Below are positions 1 to 12,190 of a stretch of 64,000 bases of DNA, piece by piece. The stretch comes from Loxodes magnus. Taxonomy: Eukaryota > Ciliophora > Karyorelictea > Loxodida > Loxodidae. The notes under the pieces are model-generated. The model was not told where the DNA came from. It saw only the letters and a program-made list of their open reading frames with translations, and ran no database searches. Location: contig CAMPDV010000279.1 in assembly GCA_946699065.1 (NCBI GenBank), positions 62,001 to 126,000 on the forward strand, in the 5' to 3' direction. The first letter of the stretch is position 1. Each line of letters opens with the position of its first letter. Both the position numbers and the translations under genes were made by a program.

Positions 1-1294
1 GAATAATACTTAAAGGGCTTGCTTGGATGAGATGGACTAAAAAACTACTGAGGCTTCATATTTAGAATGGCTTAATGATTTTAGCCTTTGAGTTTAAAAA
101 TATTGGTTTGGCAATACTTGTAATAAAGATTAACTATCAGTTACATTTCTAGGCAAAGACACTAAGGGTATTTTATATATACAATAGATACTCAAAATAT
201 TGTAAGTGTTGTAAAGTTAAGTCTAATGATATAAGCTTAATCTTTAATACAAGTCCACAGTCAATTAGTCTATCTTATATATAAGCTCTTTTATTAGTTA
301 GCTAAAAGGTATTGAATTTAGGTTTTCAAGAAAAGATGTAATCAGCTTTGATGAAAACTACGAATCCACTAAAAGATATCGAATTTAAATCTAGAACATA
401 GTAATTAAGGGAATGGTAAGTAGATAGCTAATTTAGATCTTCAAGTAGTTAAGTTCTCTATTAATATTAATATTAATATTCAATCATCAATAAATAAGCA
501 ATCTCTTATTATACCCTAACTACTAATTGATTCATATATATTTAGCTGGTATATAATAATTGGTTAGATAAAGCTTTTTAAAAAAAAGTATTTTAGTTAA
601 TAAAAGAAAAAGTAAATAGTAACTAAAAAGGATAAAAGGAATTAAATAGGAAAACTAAAATGAGTTAGATGATATTTATAGAGTGTCTAGAAGCTATTAA
701 AATAGCTTAATTTCAAATCTATAAGAACTAATTTTTTTTCTTTTGAAGGAATTAAAAATGTTTAATCTCTATAAATTTAAGAAAATATAAGCAGCATTTT
801 TAATTATTTAATCAGAAATTACTTGAGAATAGAATGTTAAAATTTAATTAGCTAAGTTCTTATTTTACTTTATATACTTCTCTTTGACCTTTTCCAGTTG
901 CTTTCCAATTTATCTACTGAATCTTATTTATTTTCACTATTTGCTGAAGCTCTTGATTGATAATGTTTTTTTAATCTTACTGTTAATTTATTTTGGCTTG
1001 AAGAAAGATTTAAAAAAGCTTTAAAAGCCACATATGGTTTGTAAGGTTTAGTAAACTTACCTTATGGAATTGATTTATAGTTTATATCATGTAACTGTAG
1101 ATGCTTAACTTAAGTTAGGTAATTTAATTACTTACAAGTATATCTGCTTTTAACATACATTAACAAAGTAAAAGCAGGAATTTTACTTCTTTCTCTATAT
1201 TTCAGTCTATGAACTCTAGATTTAAGTTCTTAATAGTGGGATATAATCCTAATATTGGAATGCCAATAATAGTAGTATTAGATAGGTAGTAGAT
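1..1294. other. AT-rich stretch, possible coding at its start
   Basis: No recognisable domain. On the plus strand the frame beginning at base 2 gives a protein-like composition over roughly the first 430 bases (for example SYLEWLNDFSL, then ISFDENYESTKRY) when TAA/TAG are read as Gln and TGA as Trp. Openness is meaningless as evidence in this code, so this is only a hint of a gene tail entering from the left. The rest is A/T-rich without visible structure apart from a short (ATTAAT)n tract near 462-480. Confidence 0.25.
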
Positions 1295-3020
1295 ATGGAA
1301 GAAAGTAAGATATAGAAATAGAAGGAATATAATAGAGAGTATTAAATAGAATTAGAGTATACAAGCAGAGTGTAGTATATGTTTAAATTAGTTTGAAAGC
1401 TAAACTTATATACCTAAAATATTGTAGTGTGGGTATTATCTATGCTTAATATGCTTAAAAGGAATATGTAAGGATAAGTAACAAATTACCTGTCATAAGT
1501 GTATGCAAGTTTCTAATATTAATCCTAATCAAGCTATAACTAACTTTGGATTTCTAGAAATTCTTGCTTAAAAGTAATCTAAAAAGCAATGATAAGAATG
1601 TATTGAGCACAGTCTACCTAAAAAGTTTTTTTGCTTAACACTCTAAATTCTAGGTTGCTATGGGCGTACTTTAGGAGATCATTCTGCTTCTAATTATAAT
1701 GCAAAAGATTATCAAGAAATAACCCCAAAATACGCAAGTCTGCTATAAGAAGTTTCATCATAACTAACTTTTATTAAAGCTAAGAGACCGAAAGACTAAA
1801 TATGAAATAGGAAATAGAGCTGCTTAAACTAAAATAGAAACTAACTGAGCAAATTCTAAGCTTTCTACAGGATAATTAAAAGTCAATCATGCTTAAAGTT
1901 GATTTACTAATAGCTAGACATCTAAACTATAACTAATAATTAGAACAAGTCTAAAATATAGCATAACAGTTTCTAGAAATTCAGAAAGAACAAGAAAATT
2001 ACTAAAGAAAATAATTATTTTAAATCCTGCAAAGAATTACTAAGCTCTAAGCTTTAGATCAGAAACTGAAAGAAATTTAAGTTATTATAAACTAAGAATA
2101 AGTAGAGAAGATAGTAATAAGTTAAATATTTAGTGAGAATCTGATTTAATAACTAAAAGAAGCATGCAGAATTGAGTTATAATAGAGATATAGAAAAAAA
2201 TTGTTTATGAAGAAGGAAAAAAGATAAAAATAAATAGGAAAAATAGAAGAACATGTAGAAATAATATTAGCAATTAACAAGAATGGAAGAAATAATTATG
2301 TTCTCAGCTGCTTAAAAACAAAAGATAGATCTAAACAAGCATAAGTTTTATTACTTTTTAGAATTGAAATAAATCACTGAAAAATTTTAAATCAACAGCA
2401 ACAAATAAATGATTGACTACAAAGTCTTAAGCAGTTTAAACTCTAAGTGTTGAAGAGTTTTCTATGAACGAGTAAAAAAAGTTTTAAATACTTGGTACAT
2501 TTATTTTATAGAGTTAAATGAATAGCTGAAATAAAGTGAATGAACGAGTTAATTTATTAATGTAAAAAGTTTTAACTCAAACAAATTTACAATAGTAACT
2601 GCTTTTGTAATGAAATAGGGCAAAACTTTTATCTTATAAATATGTAAGAAATGATATAGATAAATCTAGAAACTGATATGAAAAGACAACTTCAATGAGA
2701 AAAGAATTGCAAGAATTATAATAGATGATAATGGTAAAATAACAACAGACAATTTGTAGATTTTGATAAGTAGAAGAATAAATTGATAGAAAGAGCTTAT
2801 TAGCAAAATAGTAAATATGCTAAATAACTGTAGGAAGATGAGTCAAAACAGCAAACATACTAAATGGATTTTTAAAGGAGAATGCAAATGAATATATAAA
2901 GTGGATATGAATGACATATTTAAGATATATAAGGGTTTACAGTATCATAACCTGGATATATAATTATTGGAATAAAAGATAGCATACTTAAAAGCCCAAA
3001 TGATTTTAGTAAATTATTGG
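1295..3020 (+). CDS. TRIM-like RING / B-box / coiled-coil / WWE protein, putative E3 ubiquitin ligase
   Basis: Seen: a RING-like finger at 1371-1500 (CSICL, then PKILQCGYYLC, then CLICL and TCHKC), in which the usual CGH histidine is Tyr. A degenerate B-box-like cluster follows at about 1598-1690 (CIEH, FFCL). A long Leu/Gln/Glu-rich coiled coil covers about 1800-2330. A C-terminal WWE domain lies at about 2690-2930 (NRWQWQN, FVDFD, LIERAYQQ, YQMDF, GYEWHIQ). The first WWE Trp is TGA and the second TGG. Known: WWE domains bind poly-ADP-ribose or iso-ADP-ribose, and RING-WWE proteins (RNF146, Deltex) are E3 ligases. Inferred: a ubiquitin ligase responding to ADP-ribosylation. The RING and the coiled coil lie in different frames, with the step between about 1750 and 1795. 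A short intron (one 35-nt GT-AG candidate is visible) or an indel would explain it. The start at 1295 and the end (TAA at 3018, or a TGA about 40 bases later) are uncertain, and 1295 itself is in the coiled-coil frame, not the RING frame. Confidence 0.6.
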
Positions 3021-4238
3021 TTTAAAAATTCTTTAAGACAATCAAATATTAATCAATCTGAGTTACTTAATGAATTCTCTTTTTCAAAAGATTTTCCTTT
3101 TAAAAATATTCAATATAATATCAGTTTTTAATATATAATTAGTTAGTTTATTATCTAGAAATTAATTGTTCAAGCATTTTTATTTTCTTAAATAAAAACT
3201 TTTAGATTCTTAAAAGAGAAAGCTATTTTATAGTTCCTTTAAGCATTTATATTTAAAATAATAAAGATATTAAAAATGTGAAGATAGATAAAAATTTACT
3301 TTATACATAATCCTTTTTTATTATGTTAATGATTCTAAATATTAATCTAACAAAATGATAACAAAATAATAATGAACGATATCTTTTTATTTAATTAATG
3401 ATGAATATTTCCCCTTAAAAATAAATATTTAAATAAGCTTCTATTATTAATTTTAATTTGCTAGATAGCTATTAAAATGCCTTTTATTTAAATAAAGCTA
3501 ACCAAATAATATGATTCATCTTATAAAAGTAAAATTAATAATTTAAGTTGTATTAGCTTTTTGATAGGACTTAATAGAGTTACTTAATACTTAAATAATA
3601 AAATGGTTTGATATATTAAATGCGGCTTAGGTTTTTGAAGGTATTTGTAAATAAATAATAAACTAGTAAGAGGTAATTGGTATAAATAGCTTGATACATT
3701 GTATATATAATTTGACATTCTATTATTAGAGAATTGATAGTCTTAAATCATCTTTAATTAAAGGATTTATTTCTTATTTAATTTCTTTATTTTAGTTGGC
3801 TCAAATCTATTGCTAATCACTTTGGCTTTAGTAATATAGGCAGAAATTTAGGAACTTATAAACTGTTTTTAATACTACTGTATTTATGCTTCATTAGGTA
3901 TTTTTTAGCTAGCTCTTTTTAGATGGGCATGGAAAGGGTTATAGCATTAAATTTATTTTCATTTAATAGCCATAAAGAAATCCTAACCTGCTAATCTTAA
4001 TATAAACATATAATCTTTATTTTGCTGTTTCTTTAATGTCTATTGTATGGAATCTTTCACTTTAGGATTTAAAATTCATTAGTAAAGGAAAACTGTATCA
4101 TGCAGATATTTATATAGGGCATTTAAATTGCTTTCCTTATAAATAGCAGAACTGATATCTATTACCTTCTTATTCCTATTTTATAGACAGAGAATAAAAC
4201 AGATAAAAGAGTATCTTAATAAAGGTTTTAATAAAAAA
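3021..4238. other. AT-rich intergenic stretch, nothing recognised
   Basis: A/T-rich with no domain, repeat copy or RNA gene that I can support. It ends directly at the start of the zinc-knuckle ORF at 4239. Confidence 0.4.
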
Positions 4239-5168
4239 ATGGTTGAAGGTTTCAAGTCAGGCTTCTATACCTCCTCTTCCTAAGCCAAAAAAGAAGGGAG
4301 GAGGCAAGAAACCAAGTCTTAATAATCCTAACAATCTTCTCTATCACAACCTTAACCAACACTGAACTAACAACTTGGGATCTAACAAAACGAACGAAAG
4401 CCAACCTTGAAGAATATACACATGGAAACTCCAACCTCATGCGAGAAACCGAGGAAACAGATGAAGTCTGTTCTCCACCAGGAGGTATCAGAGTTCAACC
4501 CTTCTGGCTAGATGAGAATGGAGTAACTCATCAAAGTAGTACTGAACCTCCAGGAAGAGGTCAAGAGATTGAAGAAGGACAATGATATGCTGATGGCAAA
4601 GCTAGACCTAGCAGAAGGAATTGAGTTAAGACTTATGTCCTAGGAAAGAGATCTTAACACCTTTTGGAATATCTCACAAAGTCAGACTAACAAATCCTAA
4701 AATTAGCTTTAGAAACAGACTGAACTGGATATCAGACTCGGAAAAGTAGAAGAGAAATTGTAAACTTTTAAGAAAGAGTAAAGCGAAACTGGAGCTATAC
4801 AAATGGAAATCGAAGCATAGAAAGAGCAAACAAATCAAGGAAAATAATTCAAAATAAAAAAGAAATGTTTCTGCTGTGGAAGCGTATGACATTTTTATCG
4901 GAAGTGTTAGAAATTCTAATAGAAATAAAGAAACTATTGGATAAAAGAACAACAAAAGAAGAAAAAGAAGAAGCGAGAATGAAAAGAATGTATTGCAGCC
5001 CGGATGGTTCAATATACAAGATCAAGATGAAACCATATCAAATAAAAGGAAGGAAAACCTGGAGAAACCCGAGTTCCCAATCTCTCTAAAATTAGACGTC
5101 CCAAATATTTATATTTATCAGCAGGGAGCATGAACTGCTGTCCTCCTGACGGGGTTGGAAATCCCTAA
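4239..5168 (+). CDS. ORF1-like coiled-coil, zinc-knuckle protein (retroelement nucleic-acid-binding protein)
   Basis: One frame is open from ATG 4239 to TAA 5166 (309 aa), reading TAA/TAG as Gln and TGA as Trp. The N-terminal 70 residues are Gln/Ser/Lys-rich. A strong heptad coiled coil spans about residues 85-205 (VLNLQEEVKRLKKDNDML, then KVEEKLQTFKKEQ). A CX2CX4HX4C knuckle follows at 4866-4907 (CFCCGSVWHFYRKC, with the W encoded by TGA), then a Lys-rich basic stretch. Coiled coil plus CCHC knuckle is the usual form of gag-like ORF1 proteins in non-LTR retrotransposons, where they coat the element RNA. No RT follows it; instead comes an (ATT)n tract and another ORF of similar type. The reading frame appears whole. 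A related C-terminus plus (ATT)n occurs on the minus strand near 17,225-17,330. Confidence 0.6.
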
Positions 5169-5183
5169 AACGGAAAACTCAAA

Positions 5184-5212
5184 ATTAATATTATTATTAT
5201 TATTATATTATA
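5184..5212. repeat. (ATT)n microsatellite at the end of an ORF1-type unit
   Basis: ATT/TTA triplets directly follow the zinc-knuckle ORF and precede the next ORF at 5218. The same junction, a related C-terminal sequence followed by (ATT)n, is seen on the minus strand at 17,225-17,260. This suggests it is the 3' tail of the element rather than a random microsatellite. Confidence 0.55.
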
Positions 5213-5217
5213 AAAAA

Positions 5218-6062
5218 ATGGCTTCTAAGAAATAAAAGAACTTTGAACAAAACATTTAAACAGGAAAATTCTCTAAAAAATAAAAAAGCGAAATAATTAC
5301 AATGAGTGAAAGTGAGAAATATGACTGATATGACGAAAATTAACCACTTGGAAATCCAGAATTAAAAAAACTTCCGACACAAACTCAAATAGAAATATTA
5401 TTTAAGTCATTAAAAGAGTTTATGTTTAAAAATAGATACCTCACTGATAAAGTAGAAAAATTAGAAAAACTAATAACGTCTTTACTTGAGAAACAATATT
5501 AATCATCATAAGAAATAGAAAACAAACTTGAACAAAGAATTCTTTAAATTTAATAATAAATTCAGGTAACGCCATTTTCGTTTTAACAGAATTAATCAGA
5601 TCCTATGGAAATAGAAAATGAAGCCTCAAATTAAAATAAACAGTAAACGTTTATTTAAAATAAGTAGTAAATTTAAATTAAATAAGTGTTACAGGAATAA
5701 TAGTTTAAAAAAAGAATAAAATGTTATGCAATAAATAACACCAATGAAAATACTGCTACTAACTAAGCGAAATTTAAAGAAAGAATAAATAAGATATTTT
5801 TAGAAAATTATTTAGGATATATCCAACATAAAGCGGAAACATTTATAGAAAAAAATTCTTTAATTCAAATCTTAATCCTTGGATAAATAATTAGGAACGC
5901 TACATGCAAGATCAAAACTATTCCGAATATTAAAGGATGATGAACTAATGACGTGCTACACCGCCTAACTAAGCCTAGTAGGAATTCAAGACAAACTAAT
6001 AGAGACAAGCTGATAGAATAGGTCAGATGGCTGACTACTAAGGCTTTAACAAAGCTTTTTAA
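5218..6062 (+). pseudogene. Repeat-family coiled-coil/zinc-knuckle ORF, copy 1 (appears broken)
   Basis: Starts MASKKQKNFEQ and shares its whole length with copies at 12,586-13,434 (minus) and 41,446-42,312 (plus). The N-terminal part has an acidic patch and a coiled coil (SLKEFMFKNRYL, DKVEKLEKLITSLLEKQ), then a Gln-rich stretch. The zinc-knuckle region is disrupted in this copy although intact in the other two. Family identity is inferred: a gag/ORF1-like protein of a retroelement. Its ATG follows an (ATT)n tract. Confidence 0.55.
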
Positions 6063-6078
6063 CTTTTTTTTTAAATAA

Positions 6079-7954
6079 AAATATTAAAAAACATTTTGTA
6101 TAATTTTTGCTTAGTGTATTCTTTCAAGCTATTTACTTATTTACTTTGAATTTTATAAATAAGCAAAAAATTTGATAATCTAATTATGAAAATAATTTTA
6201 TTAATTTAATAGAAAAAAATTAACATTTTATATTTATTTTAAATACTAAATTAATTAAAAAACTATTTTTTATTTTTTACTTTTAAATTAATATTTTGAT
6301 AAAAAAAACAAAAATAGTTAAAAAAGATTAAAATATTGGTAATAAAAATCTAATAGTCATATTGTTTTAACTACTTTTTGTCTTTTTTTAATTTTTCCAT
6401 GTAATTTATTAATTATACCATCTTTAATTACTTTTTTAAATATTTTATTAATATTTAGTTTATCATAATTTAATTGTCTTTGAATAAATAAACTCCTTAA
6501 GACTTAATAAAATGATTAATATTGGTATAATAATAAGATTTTAAGTTATATCTTAAGTTTTTAATTTAACTAAAATAAATCCAAATATTAAACAAATTTT
6601 AATTTGATTAAGCTAGAAAAATATTTTTTATATTTATAGAAATTACCCAACCAGGAATGGAGAAATTTATAAGAAGAAAGCAAGATATATGAAGAGACGA
6701 CCATTCCGAAAACTTGCCAGTGAAGGGAGGAGAAGACCACCTAGAGATCAAGTTCCTATTAATTGGATAGGGAAGTAGGAAGCTATTAAGTAGACGATCC
6801 TTCTTTAACACTTTAATTTAATTTAATATTTACAGAAATAAAACTATAATTTGGTAAACTTTATTTCAACTTCTACATTTGAATTGTTTAAAACAAATAA
6901 ATTTAAAAGGATTACCAAAAGATAAAAATAGAATTTTAATAAATTAAAGTATTTATGGATAAATAGATTGATTTTAGGTTCATAAAAGTTTTTATTTCTA
7001 ATCATTATATTTTTATTTCTAAATTATTTGAATTAAAGTAAAAATAAATAACTTAAAAAAGTGAAAATATTAATGCAATTACTAAATCTGTAGTTTAGAA
7101 TTAAATATATATTTTAATTAATTATACTATGAAATTAATAATTTATATAATTAGATAGAAAAACCATTTTAAATTATATAGTTTAACTCTACTTTTTTAA
7201 TCATTTTATTAATTTTGGTTTATAAAAACAGATTTTAAAGAAATTCATTCTAAGTAATAACTATAAAAACAAATTTATTAGATTAGATTTAAATTAAATT
7301 TTTGAGATAAATATACTTTATTTACTAGACTGTAAAAATCTTTAAAAATAGCATTTTTACTTCATTACAAAAAAGGATTGCTAGTTAGTTAAATTTTTAT
7401 AGGCTTATATCCTTTTTGTTAATCTTTTATTTGAATAAAATAAAACAAATAATCAAATAAATTCTATTTATTCAAAGTATAATTAATTATGCTTATAATA
7501 AATTATTATTTATTAAATATATATTTAGTTAGTTAATTTATATTTAAGCAAGTGCATTTAGTTCATTTTATAGTTTTAATATATTTAAATTTCTTTTAAT
7601 TTCAGATCAAAATTTCTGATTTATTGCATTAGAATAGTAATTTTTATTTTCTATTTTATCTTTTTTTCTTCATTTTTTAGAAATTTAAATTTATTTTATA
7701 CTTTATTATATAAAATATTCTCTTAAAATACTTATATATTTATCATAAATATTACAATATATAAAAGATAAAACCAAAGCACACTTATGAAAAATATATT
7801 AATTATATAAAAAAGAATAAGGCAGTAAACTAGAATAATCCTAATTAAGTTAAATAAACATTTGAGATTAGTAAAATTTTTAAAATCTTATCAAATTAAT
7901 GAAATATCATGTTTATTTTGGATATAATATAAATAATAATTAATAAATATGATT
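6079..7954. other. AT-rich intergenic stretch with one GC-richer patch
   Basis: Mostly A/T tracts. A patch at about 6640-6805 is clearly richer in G/C than its surroundings. It can be read on the plus strand as a protein-like string (RDDHSENLPVKGGEDHLEIK) but has no recognised domain, so it could be a gene scrap or a small RNA gene. Nothing else recognised. Confidence 0.3.
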
Positions 7955-8345
7955 ATAGAACGCGCTTTACCTCGTTGATACGCAGATCTTTCAGTATTAA
8001 TATTAAATATTAAAATTAAATTTTTTTTTCTCATATTTCCCGTTGTCATTCCTGTCCTCCAATGAGTCGCGTCAGCTTCTCCAAATGAAAAATCTGCTTA
8101 TTAAAGATCATTCTCAAATCCTAAACCAAATGCTCCAGTCTTCTTGAATAAGATCCAAATAAGATCTAGTAATTAAGTCCTTATTAGGCCCGATAGTTAA
8201 GCTTACATATTGCTAGCGAGAAACCTCAGGCAAGTTTTGTTTGTCTCTTTCAAGCTTATCCACCCTTCCCTTGATGGTTTCAAGAGTAAATTACTCGCAA
8301 TGCATTATACACAACACCAGATTAGCTAATAGTTTTTTTGACAAG
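7955..8345 (-). mobile_element. LINE 5' region (element B, copy 1) with start of an ORF1-like frame
   Basis: Read on the minus strand, about 8345-8165 matches a GC-richer leader also found at 21,700-21,895 and 12,005-12,190. Shared landmarks are GTATAnTGCATTG, then GGGAAGGGTGGATAA, then GTTTCTCGCTAGCA. It runs into a conserved coding stretch at about 8150-8030 (LEHLVQDLRMIFNKQIFH) matching MEHLIQDLWMMFSKQILH at about 21,936. Substitutions between the two stretches are mostly conservative. Interpreted as the 5' UTR and N-terminus of ORF1 of a non-LTR element; truncated. Confidence 0.5.
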
Positions 8346-8489
8346 GCGAATATTAATTTTATATAATAAACTTACTCTATAATTATAAATTTTAATTGAT
8401 AGATTAAATTTTGGATAAATATTTTAATTTATTAAGTCTTCATTTTATTTTTAGTTTTTAAGCTTTAAATTTTTATTTTTTTAAGTGCT

Positions 8490-9540
8490 ATTTTATTTTT
8501 ACGGCGTATTTATCTGTATAATAAATGTAGTTAGAAAAGAACAATTCTTTAGTTAGAATTATGCTCTTAAGAAAAATCTTAAGAAGTAATTAAAATTAGT
8601 TAGGAAACGGAATATTTGCAAAATTTGGATTAGGAGTTACTAAATATTAATTAAGTTCGAAGTTAAAAGGCAAAAAGTAGATAAAAAATATTCCAACTGT
8701 GATTATGAATTTTAACTCAAAGGAACATATTTATCAGAATTAGATCAATTTGAAGAAAGATAAATTGATATAGACTAAACAGATATGTGACACACTTAAA
8801 TAGAATAGATATCTTATAACTCTATGGTTTTATCTGGAGGATTCAAAATGAAATAAAATTTCTTTATAATTAATTCTAGTGAAAAGGAAAAGGAAACTAT
8901 AAGATATAATATTAAAGAAAACAATATAAAACTAAATTTTATAAAAATCTATATGTTTTTATAATTTCAAGAGTTACTCGAAGGAATAATTAATAAACTG
9001 ATGTAGTTGTATGTAAAGTTTTCAACGTTGAAATACAAAATTTAATAGTATAAATCCGATTCAAACATCAGTCTATTTATTTGAATGCGATTATAAATAC
9101 TAAAGCGTTTATAATTTGGTGGATATAACTAATAATAAAATGGGACGTAAGATGTTATATAATGCTATGATAGTTAAAAAAATTAATGAAGTTAGAATGA
9201 ATAAAAAATTAGCATAAAATCTATGATTTCTGCAATTTGTAATTAAGAGATAAAATTTTTTATTATATACTCTAATAGAACTTAAATAGATACATTTTTA
9301 TATGATTTAAAAAAGCAACAACTTAAGGGCAAATAATTTTTTTGATTTTACTCAACCAGTTTTTTCAGCTAAAAAATTTATTAGTATAATGGGTATTGTA
9401 AGCTATATGCATACAATCTAGATACTTTGAATAGGATAAATATCTTAGATTAGACAAATAAAGTTTAATAAATTTAAATTTACTTATCTTATAGAAATTT
9501 TTACTTTAAAACCTTAACTAAATTTAAACTAGTAGAAATA
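8490..9540 (+). CDS. Possible beta-propeller (kelch-like) protein, unassigned
   Basis: With the reassigned code the plus frame gives a convincing protein composition for about 330 codons. It includes repeated blade-like elements: SYNSMVLSGGFKMKQNFFII, QFGGYNQQQNGTQDVIQCYD, then FIIYSNRTQIDTFLYDLKK and GYCKLYAYNLDTLNRI. The Gly-Gly followed later by Tyr-Asp resembles kelch blades, but the match is weak and no full consensus is visible. Start and stop cannot be fixed. It could also be a remnant. Confidence 0.35.
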
Positions 9541-9689
9541 ATTATAATATTTCGCATAAATTAAGAAACATTAAAATTTATAATTGGATCTAAGTAATTT
9601 TTACTATAAATATAATTTAAATAATTAAATTTTACCTTAATAGTTAAATTAAAAAATAAAGGAAAACATATCCTAATATTAATATTTAA

Positions 9690-11770
9690 ACTAAAAAGAT
9701 TTTTAGACATCTTTAATTGTAAGAATTTCTTCTTCCAATTAAAGATATTTAAATTTAAAAGTTTCATCACATCACGTCCTCTTCATCAGCTTTTCTTATC
9801 TATGCATTTTCATATTATTCCTCCTTTTCTATTTTAAATAGCTCCATTCTTCAATCAAGTAGCAATCGGTGAAATATTTGATTTGTAAATCTATATTTAT
9901 TACTTAACTGCTAGGAAACATATTTATATAAACTTAATCATAGAGAATAAAACGTTTTATTTCAAAATTCCCAATCTTTTACTATAATCATTCCATTATG
10001 TCTGAATAGTAGTTACATTCCATTATATGCTCAAAGGTGTCGTAATCTCCACAGATGCAGTAAGGGTTATCATTAGGGTAATGACGGTCTTAAAGATCTT
10101 TTCGGTAATTGAATGATTGGCTTCTAAGCTTATACATACTTATAATTTATCTTCTATATGATTTTTTCAGTTTAGTATAGTTAACTCCTGGAAATTAATA
10201 TAGATTTTGAAATTATTCAGTATATATTTTAGCAGTAGCATTTTATAAATCTTTAGGTTGCAGTTGCATAAAATTTATGTTAAATTTAAATTTTTATATG
10301 ATTAGTAAATGCTTTTAAACTGCAATTATGTTATGATTTATCGAATTTAATATTATAATATGCAGTCATGTTTTTTAAGTCATCAAAATACTGATATCCT
10401 TCTTTCCTATTTTTTTAGAAAAGCTTACCTATAGTTGATTGTGGTTAATCAATACTTTCTCTTCTTATTTTGTAAAAAAATAAAAATTCTCAAAACCATA
10501 ATTTGCTTGAAGGGCATTCAATTCAGATCAATATAACAAGATTCGTTAAATGTAGATCCTGATGATTAGAATGCTTTCCTTGAGATGAATCGTAAATTTG
10601 ACTCTATTTTGCTCGTTACAGCAGAAATTCCTTTTTATGTGCTTCAAGTCACTAGCTCCCCTCCATATTCAGCTTTTGGAAGAGTGAAAAATCTACACAA
10701 AGTTTTGAAATGCCAAGGAGTCACATTTTTATATCTAATCAATGAAAATACAGCTTTTATCATAGCAGTTAAATACCTAAAGACAGTTTCCTTATAGCGA
10801 TTTTTCAAATTTCTTTTTTAGTGCAGAAGAACTTCCAAATATGTGATTCATTATTTTTAAATGATTGATTAATCACCAATCTTCAGATTTAATTGTAATT
10901 CGTTGTTTTATTCTTTTTTAAAAATTAGATAGCTTCGCACTTAGGTATGCTTATCTTTAAATGGGTTCAAGCAAAACTCTATTCGTTTCGTTTACAAAGG
11001 CTTGCCTATTTTTTTTAAATTTTGATAAAAGAATAAGTCATCTGCCCATCCTCTAAATGCGAAACTATTATCTAAATTTGTACATTTAAATCCTATAAAA
11101 TTACTTTTACTTTCTAGATAACGTATCACGATGTCATGATACATCAGATCCATGTAAACTTCCCTGCATAACTCCATTGTTCTATTAAAATTATCTAGAA
11201 TTTTTCCATCTATGAGAAATGATGAACTAAGATTTTCGTAGAAAGATTCAAATGCTTTAATAAGTCTCAATGGTAATTTACTTAGTTAATCGAATAGTAA
11301 TCCCCTCTCAATGGAATCAAACATCTTTACTTCTATTAAAGTTGCTATTAAATTAGTTTTTCCTTAAATTTATTTGCGGAAGATCTCTATTATTTATTAA
11401 ATCACCCAGATCTTCTAAATTGTTTATCTTTTCTTCATGAATCCCATTTGACTTGGATGCCTTAAGTTTCTTTAACAGGTTATATTGTATAATCTTTTCA
11501 ATAGAGCTTTATCATACAATTTCAATATAGTATTGATAAGTGAAATTAGACCCCAATTTATTCATTCATTCATCTTTATTACCTTTCTTTAATATTGAAA
11601 TTATGACTGAATTGTTAAGCTCATCAGGTTTTCTCCAAAGTCTAAGCATATTATTGAGAAAAGAGCATAGTATCATTGTAAGATAATCTCCTGCATACTT
11701 CAGCAACTCTCCTTTGATTCCATCTAAACCTGCAGTTTTACCATTTAGGATTTCTTTATGATTTCTTATT
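9690..11770 (-). mobile_element. LINE fragment with reverse transcriptase, copy L3
   Basis: Non-LTR reverse transcriptase on the minus strand, entering at finger motifs near 11,740 (GLDGIKGELLKYAGDYL, SFLNNMLRLW, ILKKGNKDE). The active-site region is at about 11,070 (RGWADDLFF, the WADD box, after YHDIVIRYLESKS). A conserved C-terminal zinc motif is at about 10,020-10,070 (YCICGDYDTFEHIMEC, the C-x-C-x8-H-x3-C typical of LINE ORF2 tails). A conserved 3' tail lies at 9765-9690. 5'-truncated: no endonuclease is seen. Related to L4 at 60.8-62.5 kb and to the 22.1 and 36.8 kb copies. It reads in several frames, so it is not a working copy. Confidence 0.75.
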
Positions 11771-12004
11771 TTAAGCTGTGTATTAATTTTAACTGAAATA
11801 AATAGTATGAAAATAAATAAATGGTGATATTAAAAAATAGATTTAAATAATATGAATTAATTCCAATAGAAACTATTAGAATCTAAATTTATTGATATCT
11901 ACATGCAAATTAGTTATTTATAGTTTTCTTTAAAATATACATATTAGTTATAAATACTTATACCATTATATATATACTCTAATTATATATAATCATATCA
12001 AATA

Positions 12005-12190
12005 TGCATGTTTACAGAGGTAAGCACAACTAGTAGGTAAACCTGGTATACTGCATTGAGAGTAATCACGCATTAGATACCATCACGGGGAAGAGTGGAC
12101 AAGCATGGGAGAGACAAGCCTAGCTTATTTGAGGATTCTCACTAGCAGTATGAAAGTTTGACTGATGGGCCAGCTAATAACTTAATTACT
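12005..12190 (+). repeat. Element B, copy 2: GC-richer LINE leader
   Basis: Matches 21,700-21,895 (plus) and about 8345-8165 (minus). The conserved blocks are ATACTGCATTG, ACCATCACGGGGAAG with GTGGA, GAGACAAGC, then TTCTCACTAGCAGTATGAAAG. All three copies precede an ORF1-like frame, which fits a 5' UTR. The high conservation and G/C content of a non-coding leader suggest folded RNA. Confidence 0.5.
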
